NCBI RefSeq assembly: GCF_038050405.1
Contig: NZ_CP150900.1
Coordinates: 4,464,001 to 4,528,000, forward strand
Source of the DNA: Paraburkholderia sp. IMGN_8
GTDB lineage: Bacteria; Pseudomonadota; Gammaproteobacteria; Burkholderiales; Burkholderiaceae
Length of the DNA stretch: 64,000 bases
Reading direction: 5' to 3'
In this document: positions 46,592 to 57,337 of the stretch, piece by piece
How the letters are laid out: each line of letters begins with the position of its first letter
How positions within the stretch are numbered: position 1 is the stretch's first letter
Made by a program: the position numbers and the translations under genes
The notes under the pieces: model-generated
Seen by the model: the letters and a program-made list of their open reading frames with translations, nothing else
Database searches by the model: none
What the model was told of the DNA's origin: nothing

Positions 46592-47389
46592 TCAGGCGGC
46601 GCTTGGGTTCGAATCGTCGCCGACCGCGGGTGCTGAGGGCGTACTCGCCAGCGACGCGTCGCTATCGTCTTTGAGACCGACACCGGTGAGTCCCAATCGC
46701 CGTGCATGCGTCAGCAGGTAATGCAATTTGTGCGCAGCCAACGCGTAGTTCAAACCTTCAGGCCGCACGTTCGAAATGCAGTTGCGCTGCGCATCGCTAC
46801 AGCCCACTTTCGGCGCGTACGTCAGATAGATGCCGAGACTGTCGGGCGAACTCAAACCGGGCCGCTCGCCGATCAAAATCACCACCAGCTTCGCGCCTAA
46901 CAACTCGCCGATTTCGTCGCCGAGCGCGACACGTGCCTGCCGCGCGACCACCACCGGGCCGATTTTCCAATCCGTGAGTTTCGGACAGACAGCTTGTAAA
47001 AACGGAATCGATTGCTTCGATGCGGCGAACGCCGAAAGACCGTCACCGATCACAAACACCACATCGGGTGAATCGACCGGAACCTGTGCGAGCGCTGTGC
47101 GGCTCTCTTCCGACAAGCGCCTGCCGAGATCGGGACGCCGCAAGTAATGCTCGCGATCGGGCGCGGCGCTATGCACGTCGAGCGTGCTGAAATTCTGCGC
47201 GCGCAACTGTTCATGCAACACATCGGTATCGAGCGGATGATGCACCGCGTCGCGTGCTTGCGCATGCGACAGGTTGAACGCCAGCAACGGCGCGGTCGGC
47301 AAGCTGCTGCCCGCGCGTCCCAACGCGATGCGCGCATTGGTGAACTGGCGCAGCGCGTTCCATGGATTTTTTTCGAGGAAGTCGCTCAT
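46592..47389 (-). CDS. eutC: Ethanolamine ammonia-lyase small subunit
   Basis: 265-residue light subunit of the adenosylcobalamin enzyme that splits ethanolamine to acetaldehyde and ammonia. ATG 47389 overlaps the eutB stop (ATGA). Recognisable parts: NPWNALRQFTNARIALGRAG at the N-terminus, DVVFVIGDGLSAFA, LIGERPGLSSPDSLGIYLTYAP and the cobalamin-side RNCISNVRPEGL. Confidence 0.95.
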   Translation of the reverse strand: MSDFLEKNPWNALRQFTNARIALGRAGSSLPTAPLLAFNLSHAQARDAVHHPLDTDVLHEQLRAQNFSTLDVHSAAPDREHYLRRPDLGRRLSEESRTALAQVPVDSPDVVFVIGDGLSAFAASKQSIPFLQAVCPKLTDWKIGPVVVARQARVALGDEIGELLGAKLVVILIGERPGLSSPDSLGIYLTYAPKVGCSDAQRNCISNVRPEGLNYALAAHKLHYLLTHARRLGLTGVGLKDDSDASLASTPSAPAVGDDSNPSAA

Positions 47390-48780
47390 GCGATGCCCAT
47401 CCAGTCGCGCGCGCCTTCCAGCAGCGGTTGTTGAGTCGATGCGCTGAGCAATGCGCCGCGCGCGTCGGTGATCTGCATCGACTCCAGCCATTCTTCGAAT
47501 TCAGGTGCGCGGCGCAAGCCGAGCACGTCGCGCACATACAGCGCGTCGTGAAATGACGTGCTTTGATAGTTGAGCATCACGTCGTCCGCGCCCGGAATGC
47601 CCATGATGAAGTTGATGCCCGCCACGCCCAGCAGTGTGAGCAAGTTGTCCATGTCGTCCTGATCGGCCTCGGCGTGATTCGTGTAGCAGATGTCGCAACC
47701 CATCGGCACGCCGAGCAGCTTGCCGCAGAAGTGATCTTCGAGACCCGCGCGGGTGATCTGCTTGCCGTCGTACAAATATTCCGGTCCGATGAAACCGACC
47801 ACCGTGTTGACCAGAAACGGATTGAACTTGCGCGCGACCGCATAGGCGCGCACTTCGCAGGTTTGTTGATCGACGCCGTGATGCGCGTTGGCTGACAACG
47901 CGCTGCCCTGCCCGGTTTCGAAATACATCAGGTTATTGCCGACCGTGCCGCGTTTGAGCGACAAGCCCGCTTCATACGCTTCCTGCAGCAGCGCGAGCGA
48001 AATGCCGAATCCTGCGTTCGCCTTCTCCGTACCGGCAATCGACTGAAACACCAGATCGACCGGCGCGCCTTTTTCGATCGCGGCGATCGTGTTGGTGACG
48101 TGGGTCAGTACGCACGATTGCGTCGGCACCTGATAGCGCTGGCGAAAGTCGTCAATCATCACGAGCAGTGTGGTGATCGCGGCGAGATTGTCGCTGGCGG
48201 GGTTGATGCCGATCATCGCGTCGCCGCAGCCGTACATCAGGCCGTCGAGCATCGACGCGGCGATGCCTTTGACGTCGTCGGTCGGATGATTCGGTTGCAG
48301 ACGCACCGACATGTGGCCCGGCAAGCCGACCGTATTGCGAAAGCGCGTGACCACCGGACGCTTGCGCGCCGCCGCGATCAGGTCCTGATTGCGCATCAGC
48401 TTCGACACCGCCGCAACCATCTCCGGCGTAAGGCCGGCGGTGATACGTGTGAGCGCGTCGGCATCGGTCGTGCTGCTGAGCAGCCAGTTGCGGAAATCGC
48501 CTACCGTCAGATGCGCGATCTCGGCGAAGGCTTGCGGCGAGTGATCGTCGATCACGAGGCGCGTGACCTCGTCGCTTTCGTACGGGATCAGCGCTTCGTT
48601 GAGGAAAGTGCGCAGCGGCACTTGGGCAAGCGCCATCTTGGCTGCGACGCGTTCTTCTTCGCTGGCCGCGGCGACGCCCGCGAGTTGATCGCCCGAACGC
48701 TGCGGACTCGCTTTCGCCAGCAGCGTTTTGAGGTCGGCGAAACGATAGGTGCGGCTGCCGATTGTCTCGGTGTAGCTCAT
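47386..48780 (-). CDS. eutB: Ethanolamine ammonia-lyase large subunit
   Basis: 464-residue TIM-barrel catalytic subunit. Conserved segments include GLPGHMSVRLQPNHPTDDVKGI, DAMIGINPASD, FQSIAGTEKANAGFGISL and FIGPEYLYDGKQ. Normal length. Lies between the permease gene (43 bases upstream) and eutC. No eutA reactivase and no shell-protein genes are in the window. Confidence 0.96.
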   Translation of the reverse strand: MSYTETIGSRTYRFADLKTLLAKASPQRSGDQLAGVAAASEEERVAAKMALAQVPLRTFLNEALIPYESDEVTRLVIDDHSPQAFAEIAHLTVGDFRNWLLSSTTDADALTRITAGLTPEMVAAVSKLMRNQDLIAAARKRPVVTRFRNTVGLPGHMSVRLQPNHPTDDVKGIAASMLDGLMYGCGDAMIGINPASDNLAAITTLLVMIDDFRQRYQVPTQSCVLTHVTNTIAAIEKGAPVDLVFQSIAGTEKANAGFGISLALLQEAYEAGLSLKRGTVGNNLMYFETGQGSALSANAHHGVDQQTCEVRAYAVARKFNPFLVNTVVGFIGPEYLYDGKQITRAGLEDHFCGKLLGVPMGCDICYTNHAEADQDDMDNLLTLLGVAGINFIMGIPGADDVMLNYQSTSFHDALYVRDVLGLRRAPEFEEWLESMQITDARGALLSASTQQPLLEGARDWMGIA

Positions 48781-48823
48781 CTTTACGACTCCATCGCCGC
48801 TGCTTGCGCAGCGGCTCGATCCG

Positions 48824-50227
48824 TCATTCTTCGAGCAAAGTGTCCGCCGGCGCCGTTTCGCGTTGATGGCGCGTCAGCAGGAAGTAGACGTAGCCCAGCG
48901 CGAGGAAGATCGCGAACACGATGGCCACCAGAAAATTGAAGTAGACCATCGTCGCCAGACAAATCACCGCGGCCACCAGCGCGAACGCCGGAAAGAACGG
49001 AAACAGCGGCGCGCGGAACGGGCGCTCCATGTTCGGGTCCGAGCGGCGCAGCTTGAACAGCGACAACATGCTGATGATATACATCACGATAGCGCCAAAT
49101 ACGGACATCGTCACGATGTTCGCCGTCAGCGTCTGGCCGCCGAACTGGATCAGCTCATCGCTGTAAATCGCGGCAATGCCGACCACGCCACCCGCGAGAA
49201 TCGCGCGATGCGGCGTCTTGAAGCGCGGATGCACTGTCGAGAGCCACTCCGGCAGATAACCCGCGCGGGCCAGCGCGAAAATTTGCCGCGAATAGCCGAG
49301 GATGATGCCGTGAAACGACGCGACGAGCCCGAACAGGCCGAGCCACACCAGCATGTGCATCCAGCCGCTATGTTCGCCGACAATGAACTTCATCGCTTGC
49401 GGCAGCGGGTCGTTGATGTTCGACAGCTTGGTCCAGTCGCCCGCCGCGCCCGCAAACACCATCACACCGATGGCGAGCACCACCAGCGTCAGAATGCCGG
49501 CGACGTAGGCGATCGGAATCGAGCGCTTCGGGTTCTTCGCTTCCTCGGCGGCCATCGCGACGCCTTCGATCGCGAGAAAGAACCAGATCGCGAACGGGAT
49601 CGCCGCGAACATGCCATGGAACGAGCCCATGCTGAAGGTGTCCGCGCCCGACCAGCCGCCCTTCGTGAAGTTGGACCACTGGAAACCTGGCGAGACGACG
49701 CCCATGAACACCAGCAGTTCGAAGATCGCGAGCAGCGTCACACACAACTCGAAGGCCGCGGCGATCTGCACGCCGACGATATTCAGCGCCATGAAGACGA
49801 GATACGCTCCCATTGCCGCGTGCTTCGGTTCGAGGCCGGGAAACTGCACATGCAGATACGCGCCGATTGCGAGCGCAATGGCCGGTGGCGCAAACACGAA
49901 TTCGACGAGCGTCGCCGCACCAGCCAGATAACCGCCGGTCGGGCCGAACGCATGCCGTGCGTAGGCGAACGGGCCACCCGCATGCGGGATCGACGTGGTG
50001 AGTTCGGTGAAACTGAAGATGAAGGTGGTGTACATCGCTGCGATAAACACCGCCGTGACGACGAAGCCGAGCGTGCCGGCGCTTGCCCAGCCGTAGCTCC
50101 AGCCGAAGTACTCGCCCGAAATGACGAGACCGACCGCGATTCCCCACAGTTGCCACGTGCCGAGCGTCTGTTTCAACTCGTGATGCGTGACCTTGCCGAC
50201 GTGCTGACTTTTGGACTCTGATTTCAT
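48824..50227 (-). CDS. Ethanolamine permease (APC superfamily)
   Basis: 467 residues, about 12 membrane helices. LGTWQLWGIAVGLVISGEYFGWSYGWASAG opens the first helix as in ethanolamine permeases of the Eat group. ATG 50227 follows GGAG. First gene of the eat-eutB-eutC operon. Confidence 0.9.
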   Translation of the reverse strand: MKSESKSQHVGKVTHHELKQTLGTWQLWGIAVGLVISGEYFGWSYGWASAGTLGFVVTAVFIAAMYTTFIFSFTELTTSIPHAGGPFAYARHAFGPTGGYLAGAATLVEFVFAPPAIALAIGAYLHVQFPGLEPKHAAMGAYLVFMALNIVGVQIAAAFELCVTLLAIFELLVFMGVVSPGFQWSNFTKGGWSGADTFSMGSFHGMFAAIPFAIWFFLAIEGVAMAAEEAKNPKRSIPIAYVAGILTLVVLAIGVMVFAGAAGDWTKLSNINDPLPQAMKFIVGEHSGWMHMLVWLGLFGLVASFHGIILGYSRQIFALARAGYLPEWLSTVHPRFKTPHRAILAGGVVGIAAIYSDELIQFGGQTLTANIVTMSVFGAIVMYIISMLSLFKLRRSDPNMERPFRAPLFPFFPAFALVAAVICLATMVYFNFLVAIVFAIFLALGYVYFLLTRHQRETAPADTLLEE

Positions 50228-50482
50228 CGGGGGCTCCCTGATGTTGTCGCTTGCTTTATGCCGCAAGGTGTTGCGGTGCATGGGCGGACAGGCTTCAGCC
50301 GATGGTAGTGAGCCATTAATCGAGGTGTTATCGAAATTCGGCAATTTTCGGCTGCAGATGTGTCAGCGAGCGCTTAAATGTGCCGACGCTCGGTGCGTGA
50401 AATTCGCAGGATTTGGTAAATGGGGACGTGGTACTTTGGTTTGCATCCATTCGGCAAACTTCTGTTGATTAGCCACTCACTC

Positions 50483-51349
50483 ATGAACCAATCGGACAAT
50501 CGGTCGCGCTACGAAGCTCGGCTGGGCCGCGTGCTCGACCATATTTACGATCATCTGGACGAACCGCTGGATATAGACCGTCTGGCGGAAATCGCCTGTT
50601 TGTCGCCGTATCACTGGCATCGAATCTACCAGGCGATGTACGGCGAGACCGTGGCGACGACGGTGCGCCGCTTGCGGCTGCATCGTGCGGCTGGATACCT
50701 CGCGAATGGCACGATGCCAATCGCAGAAATTGCCGAGCGCTCGGGCTACAGCAGTTTGCAGTCTTTCTCGCGCACCTTTCGCGCGGCGTTTGGTGTTCCA
50801 CCGGCGCAGTATCGCAAGCAGGGCACACATAGCCGGTTTCGTCCGGCGCTTTCAGGAGACAAGCAAATGACGATGCGTGAAGTGGTGATTCGTGACGTAG
50901 AGGCGATGGAGGTTCTGTCGGTGGATCACGTTGGGCCGTACATGCAGATCGGCAAGGCGTTCGACGGTTTGTTCGGTTGGCTGGCGAAACACAATCTGCT
51001 GGCAGCGCAGATGCGGATGATCGGGATTTACTACGACGATCCGGGTGTGGTTGCGGAGAACGAATTGCGGTCGAAAGCTGGCGTGTTGTTGCCGCATCCG
51101 ATTCAGGCGGCTGTGACGGTGAGCGCGCCGGTTTCGGTGGCTCATGTGAAGGGTGGTCAATATGCGGTGCTGCGGCACAAGGGGCCGTATAGCGATATGC
51201 GTGCGGCGTATGAGTGGCTGTATGGAACGTGGCTGGTGCAGTCGGGACGTGAAGCTGCGGATGCGCCGGTGTTCGAGGAATATCTGAATAGCCCGAAGGA
51301 GACGGCGCCTGCGGATCTGGTCACAGAGATCTGTTTGCCGTTGGTTTGA
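50483..51349 (+). CDS. AraC regulator with GyrI-like effector domain
   Basis: 288 residues from ATG 50483. AraC helix-turn-helix pair at the N-terminus (DIDRLAEIACLSPYHWHRIYQAMYGETV ... IAEIAERSGYSSLQSFSRTFRAAFGVPPAQYR) and a GyrI-like small-molecule-binding domain in the C-terminal half (REVVIRDVEAMEVLSVDHVGPY ... GGQYAVLRHKGPYSDMRAAYEWL), the Rob/SbmC layout. Divergent from the permease across 255 bases with nothing else visible. Confidence 0.92.
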   Translation: MNQSDNRSRYEARLGRVLDHIYDHLDEPLDIDRLAEIACLSPYHWHRIYQAMYGETVATTVRRLRLHRAAGYLANGTMPIAEIAERSGYSSLQSFSRTFRAAFGVPPAQYRKQGTHSRFRPALSGDKQMTMREVVIRDVEAMEVLSVDHVGPYMQIGKAFDGLFGWLAKHNLLAAQMRMIGIYYDDPGVVAENELRSKAGVLLPHPIQAAVTVSAPVSVAHVKGGQYAVLRHKGPYSDMRAAYEWLYGTWLVQSGREAADAPVFEEYLNSPKETAPADLVTEICLPLV

Positions 51350-51871
51350 TGTTTTGTCTGCTCTGTGCTCGCTTGTGCAGCGCGGTTCACTACTGCCTCT
51401 CTGGTTTTTATAGTCTTTGTATATGTATACGTAGTAATAGTTAACAAGCAGCGCGCCTGGCTGTGGATAACTTGAATCTTCTTTTACGGATCAAAGGTCT
51501 GCGGAATCGATAACCCTGCGGAGCGTAGACGGACAGTGGCAGGGAGCCGGGGAAAACTTTTGCGCGATTTAGTGGGGCCGCGCTTTTATCAAAGTTTCAC
51601 CCACAGTGTGTCAGGTGGCTTTTACAAAAGTTATCCAGAGGAGGCTGTGGATAAGTGGGGTCGCTTATGTCACGCTCAATCCGCCAACTCGTACGACGTG
51701 CTGCGCCCCCTGCTGCTGATTTTTTCAACACCTCTAATGCCAGCAGTTCGCTGATGTCGCGCAACGCGGTATCCGCTAGCCGAGCCCCACGAGCCCTCGT
51801 CGACCAACGACGTGGACTATCATCGACGTTTCGGACACTGCGGTCGCTTCAGCCTTTCCAACGCCTGCCTC
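51350..51871. other. Non-coding region with DnaA-box-like sites upstream of Wadjet
   Basis: About 520 bases, partly AT-rich (51410-51450). It contains two exact copies of TGTGGATAA (reverse complement of the DnaA box TTATCCACA) at 51462-51470 and 51646-51654, and a near-copy TTATCCAGA at 51631-51639. No gene is convincing. It marks the border between the ethanolamine region and the accessory island. Confidence 0.5.
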
Positions 51872-53326
51872 ATGAACTTCGACTATTCCACGCTGGACCT
51901 GTTGCGCCAGAACCATCCCGCATGGCGCCTGCTACGCTCGGATCACGCACCGCTCGTCGCGAGCTTCCTGCAGCGAACTTTCACGGCGCCCAACGTGCGG
52001 GTAATCGCGCAAGCGGATCTGGCCGAAGCCCTCGAAGACGAACTGTTTGCATTGCGCGAACAACTCGGTCCCTTCGCCTTTCCCAAAGCGGCTTCGGACT
52101 ATCTGAACGACTGGGCGGCTAACGATAAAGGCTGGCTGCGCAAGTTCTATGGCCCGGATTCGGATGAACCGCATTTCGATCTCACGCCCGCTACCGAGAA
52201 GGCCATCGCATGGCTTGGCACATTGACTGAACGCAGTTTCGTCGGCACGGAATCGCGCCTGCTCACGCTGTTCGAATTGCTCAAGCAAATGAGCGAAGGC
52301 AGCGAGCGGGACCCCGAGGCGCGCCTTGCCGAACTTCATAAGCGCCGTGCGGAGATTGACGCAGAGATCGCGCGTGCGGAGGCCGGCGACATTCCTATCA
52401 TGGACGACACCGCGCTGAAAGACCGCTTCCAGCAATTCACCGCCATTGCGCGTGAACTACTGACCGACTTCCGCGAGGTGGAGCACAATTTCCGCGGCCT
52501 CGACCGTCGAGTGCGCGAACGCATTGCGCTATGGGACGGTGCAAAGGGCGAACTGCTGGAAGAAATCATGGGCGAACGCGATACGATCGCCGACTCGGAT
52601 CAGGGCCGCAGCTTTCGCGCATTCTGGGACTTTCTGATGTCGAGTCGTCGTCAGGAAGAACTGACCGCCTTGCTCGACCGCGTGCTCGCCCTTCCGCCTG
52701 TGGCCGAACTCAAGCCCGATGCGCGCACCCGGCGAGTCCACTATGACTGGCTCGAAGCCGGCGAGCACACGCAGCGCACGGTCGCCTTTTTGTCGCAGCA
52801 GCTGCGGCGCTTTCTCGACGACCAGGCGTGGCTCGAGAACCGCCGGATCATGGACATCTTGCGCGGTGTCGAGGCTAAAGCGCTGGCATTGCGGGACACG
52901 CCGCCGTCCGGTGAAATAATGACGATCGCCGATACGGCCGCCGACATCGAATTGCCGATGGAGCGCCCCCTCTATTCAGCTGCGCTGAAACCGCGCATCG
53001 CGTCGATTTCGATCGAGGCGGGTGACGCCGACATCGATGCGGCGGCGTTGTATGCACAAGTCGTCGTCGACAAAGCCAGACTGACCTGGCACATCCGTCA
53101 TGTCCTGCAGGATCGCTCACAAGTGACGCTGCGCGAACTGTGCGAGATGCAGCCGCTGCAGCAGGGTTTGGCCGAACTGGTCGCCTACCTGCAACTTGCC
53201 GGCGACACCTTCAGCAGCGTGGTGGACGAACAGTCCAGTGAGACGATCATGTGGCGCAGCGTGAAAGAAGGCGGCGAACACCAGACCCGGCAGGCAAGCC
53301 TGCCGCGCGTCATTTTCGTGAGATGA
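51872..53326 (+). CDS. jetA: Wadjet protein JetA (DUF3375, MukF-like kleisin)
   Basis: 484 residues from ATG 51872 (MNFDYSTLDLLRQNHPAWRLLRSDHAPLVA, the DUF3375 N-terminus). JetA is the kleisin that links two JetC motors; the N-terminal winged-helix part, a long helical middle (about 110-300, LAELHKRRAEIDAEIARAE) and a C-terminal winged helix are visible. Operon with jetB, jetC and jetD; its stop overlaps the jetB start. Wadjet recognises and cuts small circular plasmids. Confidence 0.92.
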   Translation: MNFDYSTLDLLRQNHPAWRLLRSDHAPLVASFLQRTFTAPNVRVIAQADLAEALEDELFALREQLGPFAFPKAASDYLNDWAANDKGWLRKFYGPDSDEPHFDLTPATEKAIAWLGTLTERSFVGTESRLLTLFELLKQMSEGSERDPEARLAELHKRRAEIDAEIARAEAGDIPIMDDTALKDRFQQFTAIARELLTDFREVEHNFRGLDRRVRERIALWDGAKGELLEEIMGERDTIADSDQGRSFRAFWDFLMSSRRQEELTALLDRVLALPPVAELKPDARTRRVHYDWLEAGEHTQRTVAFLSQQLRRFLDDQAWLENRRIMDILRGVEAKALALRDTPPSGEIMTIADTAADIELPMERPLYSAALKPRIASISIEAGDADIDAAALYAQVVVDKARLTWHIRHVLQDRSQVTLRELCEMQPLQQGLAELVAYLQLAGDTFSSVVDEQSSETIMWRSVKEGGEHQTRQASLPRVIFVR

Positions 53327-53970
53327 ACATGCTGGAACCCGAACAAGACGCCACGGCGTCGATGCACGATCTGTCGAGCCTTCTGATTCCTTTGCTCAAA
53401 GGGGTCATTTACCGGGACGCGGATACGGCACTGTGGAGCGCGTTGCTCGACCTGCAAGCCCGCGTCCGCGACTACGTCACGGTCCTGAACCTCGAGTTGG
53501 TACTCGACGAAGCCGAAGGCTACGCATTTCTGCGCTCACGCCCCGAGAACGGCGACGATGCTCCCGCTCTGCCGAGGCTCGTGGCAAGACGTCCGTTATC
53601 GTTTCCCGTGAGCCTGTTGCTGGCGTTGCTGCGCAAGAAGCTCGCCGAGTCCGATGCCAGCGGCGGTGAGACACGCCTCATTCTCGTGCGGGAGCAGATC
53701 GTCGACATGGTCCGGGTGTTCCTGCCCACCGGCAGCAACGAGGCCAAACTGACCGATCAGATCGATACCCACATCAACAAGATCGTCGAACTCGGCTTTT
53801 TGCGCAAACTCAAGCCGGTCGCCGGCAAGCGCGACGGGCAAGCTGCCGCGTTCGAAGTGCAGCGCATCCTCAAAGCGTTTGTCGATGCACAGTGGCTGGC
53901 CGATTTCGATGCGCGGCTCGCTGGTTATCAGGCGCAACTCGGGGCAGCAGCAGGGAGCGCCGATGACTGA
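53323..53970 (+). CDS. jetB: Wadjet protein JetB (DUF4194, KITE subunit)
   Basis: 215 residues from ATG 53323 (alternative ATG at 53329). MukE/KITE-like winged-helix protein that clamps the JetA kleisin. The [28 protein letters not shown] start and [17 protein letters not shown] middle are family features. Overlaps jetA by four and jetC by eight bases. Confidence 0.92.
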   Translation: MNMLEPEQDATASMHDLSSLLIPLLKGVIYRDADTALWSALLDLQARVRDYVTVLNLELVLDEAEGYAFLRSRPENGDDAPALPRLVARRPLSFPVSLLLALLRKKLAESDASGGETRLILVREQIVDMVRVFLPTGSNEAKLTDQIDTHINKIVELGFLRKLKPVAGKRDGQAAAFEVQRILKAFVDAQWLADFDARLAGYQAQLGAAAGSADD

Positions 53971-56900
53971 CATGCAATTGCCCGGACTCGATTTTGTCGC
54001 CGACGACGCCCTGTCCGGTTTTCGCCTGCATCAGCTGGAAGTCTTCAATTGGGGGACATTCGACGGGCGGGTGTGGACACTGAAACCGGACGGCAAAAAT
54101 GCGCTGCTGACAGGCGATATCGGCTCCGGAAAGTCGACACTCGTCGATGCCGTGACCACGCTGCTGGTGCCCGCGCATCGCATCGCGTACAACAAGGCAG
54201 CGGGTGCCGACAGCAAGGAGCGCACACTGCGCTCGTACGTGCTCGGCCATTACAAATCGGAACGCAATGAGTCCAGCGGGACAGCCAAGCCCGTGGCGCT
54301 GCGAGATCACAACAGCTATTCGGTGATTCTCGGACGGTTCCACAATGCCGGCTACGACCAGACCATCACCCTTGCGCAGGTGTTCTGGATGAAGGATCCG
54401 CACGGGCAGCCCGGGCGGCTGTTCGTTGGCGCGGAACGGGCGTTATCGATTGCTGCTGACTTCGCCGGGTTTGGCCCCGACATCTCCGGCCTGCGCAAAA
54501 AGCTGCGCGCGGCCGGTGCGGAGGTGTTCGACAGTTTCCCGCCTTACGGTGCGTGGTTCCGCCGCCGCTTCGGCATCGAGAATGATCAGGCGCTGGAATT
54601 GTTTCATCAAACGGTGTCGATGAAGTCAGTGGGCAATCTGACGGATTTTGTCCGCAGTCACATGCTCGAACCGTTCGATGTTGCGCCACGTATGACCGCG
54701 CTGATCGGCCACTTCGACGACCTGAACCGCGCGCATGAGGCGGTGTTAAAGGCCAAGAGGCAGATGGAGCGGCTCAATCCGCTCGTCGACGATTGCGAGC
54801 GGCACGCGCTGCTCGTGTCGCAAGTCGACGATCTGCGTGCCTGTCGGGAAGCGCTCCGCTCCTATGCCGCCGACCTCAAACTCGGATTGCTCGACAAACG
54901 CATTGAGAATCTCGCCGCGGAATGGGAGCGACAGGACGCTCATGTGAAGCGGCTCGACGCGACACGCTCCGCTCAACGAATCCAGGAGAGCGAACTGCGG
55001 CGCCATATTGCCGACAACGGAGGCGATCGGCTGGAGCGGCTCGAAGCCGAGATTCGCTCGAAGGATCAGGAGTGCGCGGGACGTAAGCACAAGGCACAGC
55101 GCTACGATGAACTCGCGAAGATTATCGGCGAGCCGCTTGCGCAAGACGAACTCGGCTTTCTCGCGCTCCGGCGGCGCCTACCGGAACTTATCGAAAGCGC
55201 GCGATCGGACGATGACCGCCTGCAGAACGACCTGACCGAACACGGCGTCAGTTTCCGCACGGGCAAACAGGAGCATGACGCGCTGCTGGCCGAGATCGGC
55301 AGTCTGAAGAGCCGGCGCAGCAATATCCCGGCGGAACAGATCGCCATGCGTGCAGCGTTATGCAACGCACTTGCGCTGCCCGAAGCCGATCTATGCTTTG
55401 CCGGCGAACTGCTACAAGTCCGCGATGACGAACACGATTGGGAGGGCGCCGCCGAGCGTCTGTTGCGCAATTTTGGCCTGTCCCTGCTGGTCTCTGACGA
55501 GCACTACGCCGCCGTCGCCGAATGGGTCGATAGAACCCATCTGAAGGGGCGGCTGGTCTATTTTCGAATCCGGCAATCTGCGCGACGCGAACGCGCCGAA
55601 TTGCACCGTGACTCGCTGGCACGAAAGATTTCCGTCAAACCCGACTCGCCGTTTTACGACTGGCTCGAGTGCGAAGTGGCGCAGCGCTTCAATGTGGTGT
55701 GCTGCGAGACGCAGGAACAATTCCGCCGCGAGACGCGCGCCATTACACGAGCCGGTCAGATCAAAGCGCCGGGCGAGCGGCACGAAAAGGACGATCGACA
55801 TAGACTGGACGACCGCCGGCGTTACGTATTGGGTTGGACCAACACCGCCAAAATCCAGGCGCTTGAAGCGCAATCCGCTCAGTTGGCCGCGCAACTGCAA
55901 GATCTCGGTGCGCAGATCGGCAGGATTCAGGATCGGCAGAGCGCATTGAAGACGCGCCTGAACGCATTGTCGTTGCTCTCTGAACATGCAGACTACCGCG
56001 AGCTCGACTGGGGCACGCTCGCGACGGAGGTCGCCGAGTTGCGCGGCGAGAAAGCACGTTTGGAATCCGCATCCAACCTGTTGCAACAGCTGACGGAACG
56101 TCTGAATCAGGTCACCGCCGCGCTTGCCGATGTCGAGACGCAACTCGATGGACATAAAGCAGAGCGCACACGTACTGAAGAGCGGCAGCGCATCGCTGAC
56201 GATCTTCACGCGCAAACCCGGACGATTCTGGATGATCAGGCTTACGCCGGTCATGTCGCTTACTTCGCCCGGCTCGCGGCGTTGTGGCCCGAGGTGCTGG
56301 GTAAGCACCAGTTGACCGTCGAGTCTTGCGACAATCGCGAGAGCGATATGCGCAAGTGGTTGCAAGACAATATCGATGCCGAAGAAAAAAAGGTCTCACG
56401 CCAGCGCGACAAGATCATCGATGCCATGCGGGCCTACTGCGTGGCGTTCCCGCTGGAGACCCAGGAAGTGGATGTCGCGATCGAGGCAGCGGCAGAATAT
56501 CGCACCATGCTCGACACGTTGAAAGCCGACGATTTGCCGCGTTTCGAGGCCCGCTTCAAAGACCTGCTCAACGAAAATACCATCCGCGAGGTAGCCAACT
56601 TCCAGTCGCAGTTGGCTCGCGAGCGCGAGACGATCCGCGAGCGGATCGAGCTGATCAATGGGTCGCTTACGCAGATCGACTACAACGCCGGGCGCTACAT
56701 CGTTCTCGAAGCGCAGTTGAGCCAGGATGCGGAGATTCGCGACTTTCAGAGCGACCTACGGTCGTGTACCGAAGGCACGCTCACCGGCTCGGAAGACGTG
56801 CAATATTCCGAGGCCAAGTTTCTCCAGGTCAAGCAGATCATCGAGCGCTTTCGCGGCCGAGAAGGATTGACTGAGCAGGATCGCCGCTGGTCGGCCAAGG

Positions 56901-57337
56901 TCACCGACGTGCGCAACTGGTTTGGGTTTGCGGCCAGTGAACGTTGGCGTGAAGACGGCAGTGAGCACGAGCACTATTCCGACTCGGGCGGCAAATCGGG
57001 CGGGCAGAAAGAGAAACTCGCCTATACGATTCTGGCGGCCAGCCTCGCGTATCAATTCGGTCTTGAATGGGGGGCGGTGCGTTCGCGCTCGTTCCGCTTT
57101 GTGGTGATCGACGAAGCCTTCGGACGCGGTTCGGATGAGTCCGCGCAATACGGTTTGCGGCTGTTCGCGCAGTTGAACCTGCAATTGCTGATCGTCACCC
57201 CATTGCAGAAGATTTACATCATTGAGCCGTTTGTTGCCAGCGTTGGTTTTGTCGATAACAAGGAAGGACGGGAGTCGCGGCTGCGTAATCTGTCGATTGA
57301 AGCGTACCGCGCGGAAAAAGCCAGGAGCGAAACGTGA
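53963..57337 (+). CDS. jetC: Wadjet SMC-like ATPase JetC
   Basis: 1124-residue MukB-like motor. Walker [15 protein letters not shown] at 51-64; two coiled-coil arms (about 260-480 and 700-900, rich in Arg/Glu/Gln heptads) around a hinge; ABC signature [11 protein letters not shown] at about 1010-1020 and Walker [16 protein letters not shown] at about 1046-1060. ATG 53963 overlaps jetB. Full length with all ATPase motifs, so ATP-driven DNA extrusion should still work. Confidence 0.93.
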   Translation: MTDMQLPGLDFVADDALSGFRLHQLEVFNWGTFDGRVWTLKPDGKNALLTGDIGSGKSTLVDAVTTLLVPAHRIAYNKAAGADSKERTLRSYVLGHYKSERNESSGTAKPVALRDHNSYSVILGRFHNAGYDQTITLAQVFWMKDPHGQPGRLFVGAERALSIAADFAGFGPDISGLRKKLRAAGAEVFDSFPPYGAWFRRRFGIENDQALELFHQTVSMKSVGNLTDFVRSHMLEPFDVAPRMTALIGHFDDLNRAHEAVLKAKRQMERLNPLVDDCERHALLVSQVDDLRACREALRSYAADLKLGLLDKRIENLAAEWERQDAHVKRLDATRSAQRIQESELRRHIADNGGDRLERLEAEIRSKDQECAGRKHKAQRYDELAKIIGEPLAQDELGFLALRRRLPELIESARSDDDRLQNDLTEHGVSFRTGKQEHDALLAEIGSLKSRRSNIPAEQIAMRAALCNALALPEADLCFAGELLQVRDDEHDWEGAAERLLRNFGLSLLVSDEHYAAVAEWVDRTHLKGRLVYFRIRQSARRERAELHRDSLARKISVKPDSPFYDWLECEVAQRFNVVCCETQEQFRRETRAITRAGQIKAPGERHEKDDRHRLDDRRRYVLGWTNTAKIQALEAQSAQLAAQLQDLGAQIGRIQDRQSALKTRLNALSLLSEHADYRELDWGTLATEVAELRGEKARLESASNLLQQLTERLNQVTAALADVETQLDGHKAERTRTEERQRIADDLHAQTRTILDDQAYAGHVAYFARLAALWPEVLGKHQLTVESCDNRESDMRKWLQDNIDAEEKKVSRQRDKIIDAMRAYCVAFPLETQEVDVAIEAAAEYRTMLDTLKADDLPRFEARFKDLLNENTIREVANFQSQLARERETIRERIELINGSLTQIDYNAGRYIVLEAQLSQDAEIRDFQSDLRSCTEGTLTGSEDVQYSEAKFLQVKQIIERFRGREGLTEQDRRWSAKVTDVRNWFGFAASERWREDGSEHEHYSDSGGKSGGQKEKLAYTILAASLAYQFGLEWGAVRSRSFRFVVIDEAFGRGSDESAQYGLRLFAQLNLQLLIVTPLQKIYIIEPFVASVGFVDNKEGRESRLRNLSIEAYRAEKARSET

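Noticed and set aside
48863..50221. 452-codon plus-strand open frame over the ethanolamine permease
   Set aside because: Arg/His-rich shadow without hydrophobic or motif structure; the permease frame is clearly real.
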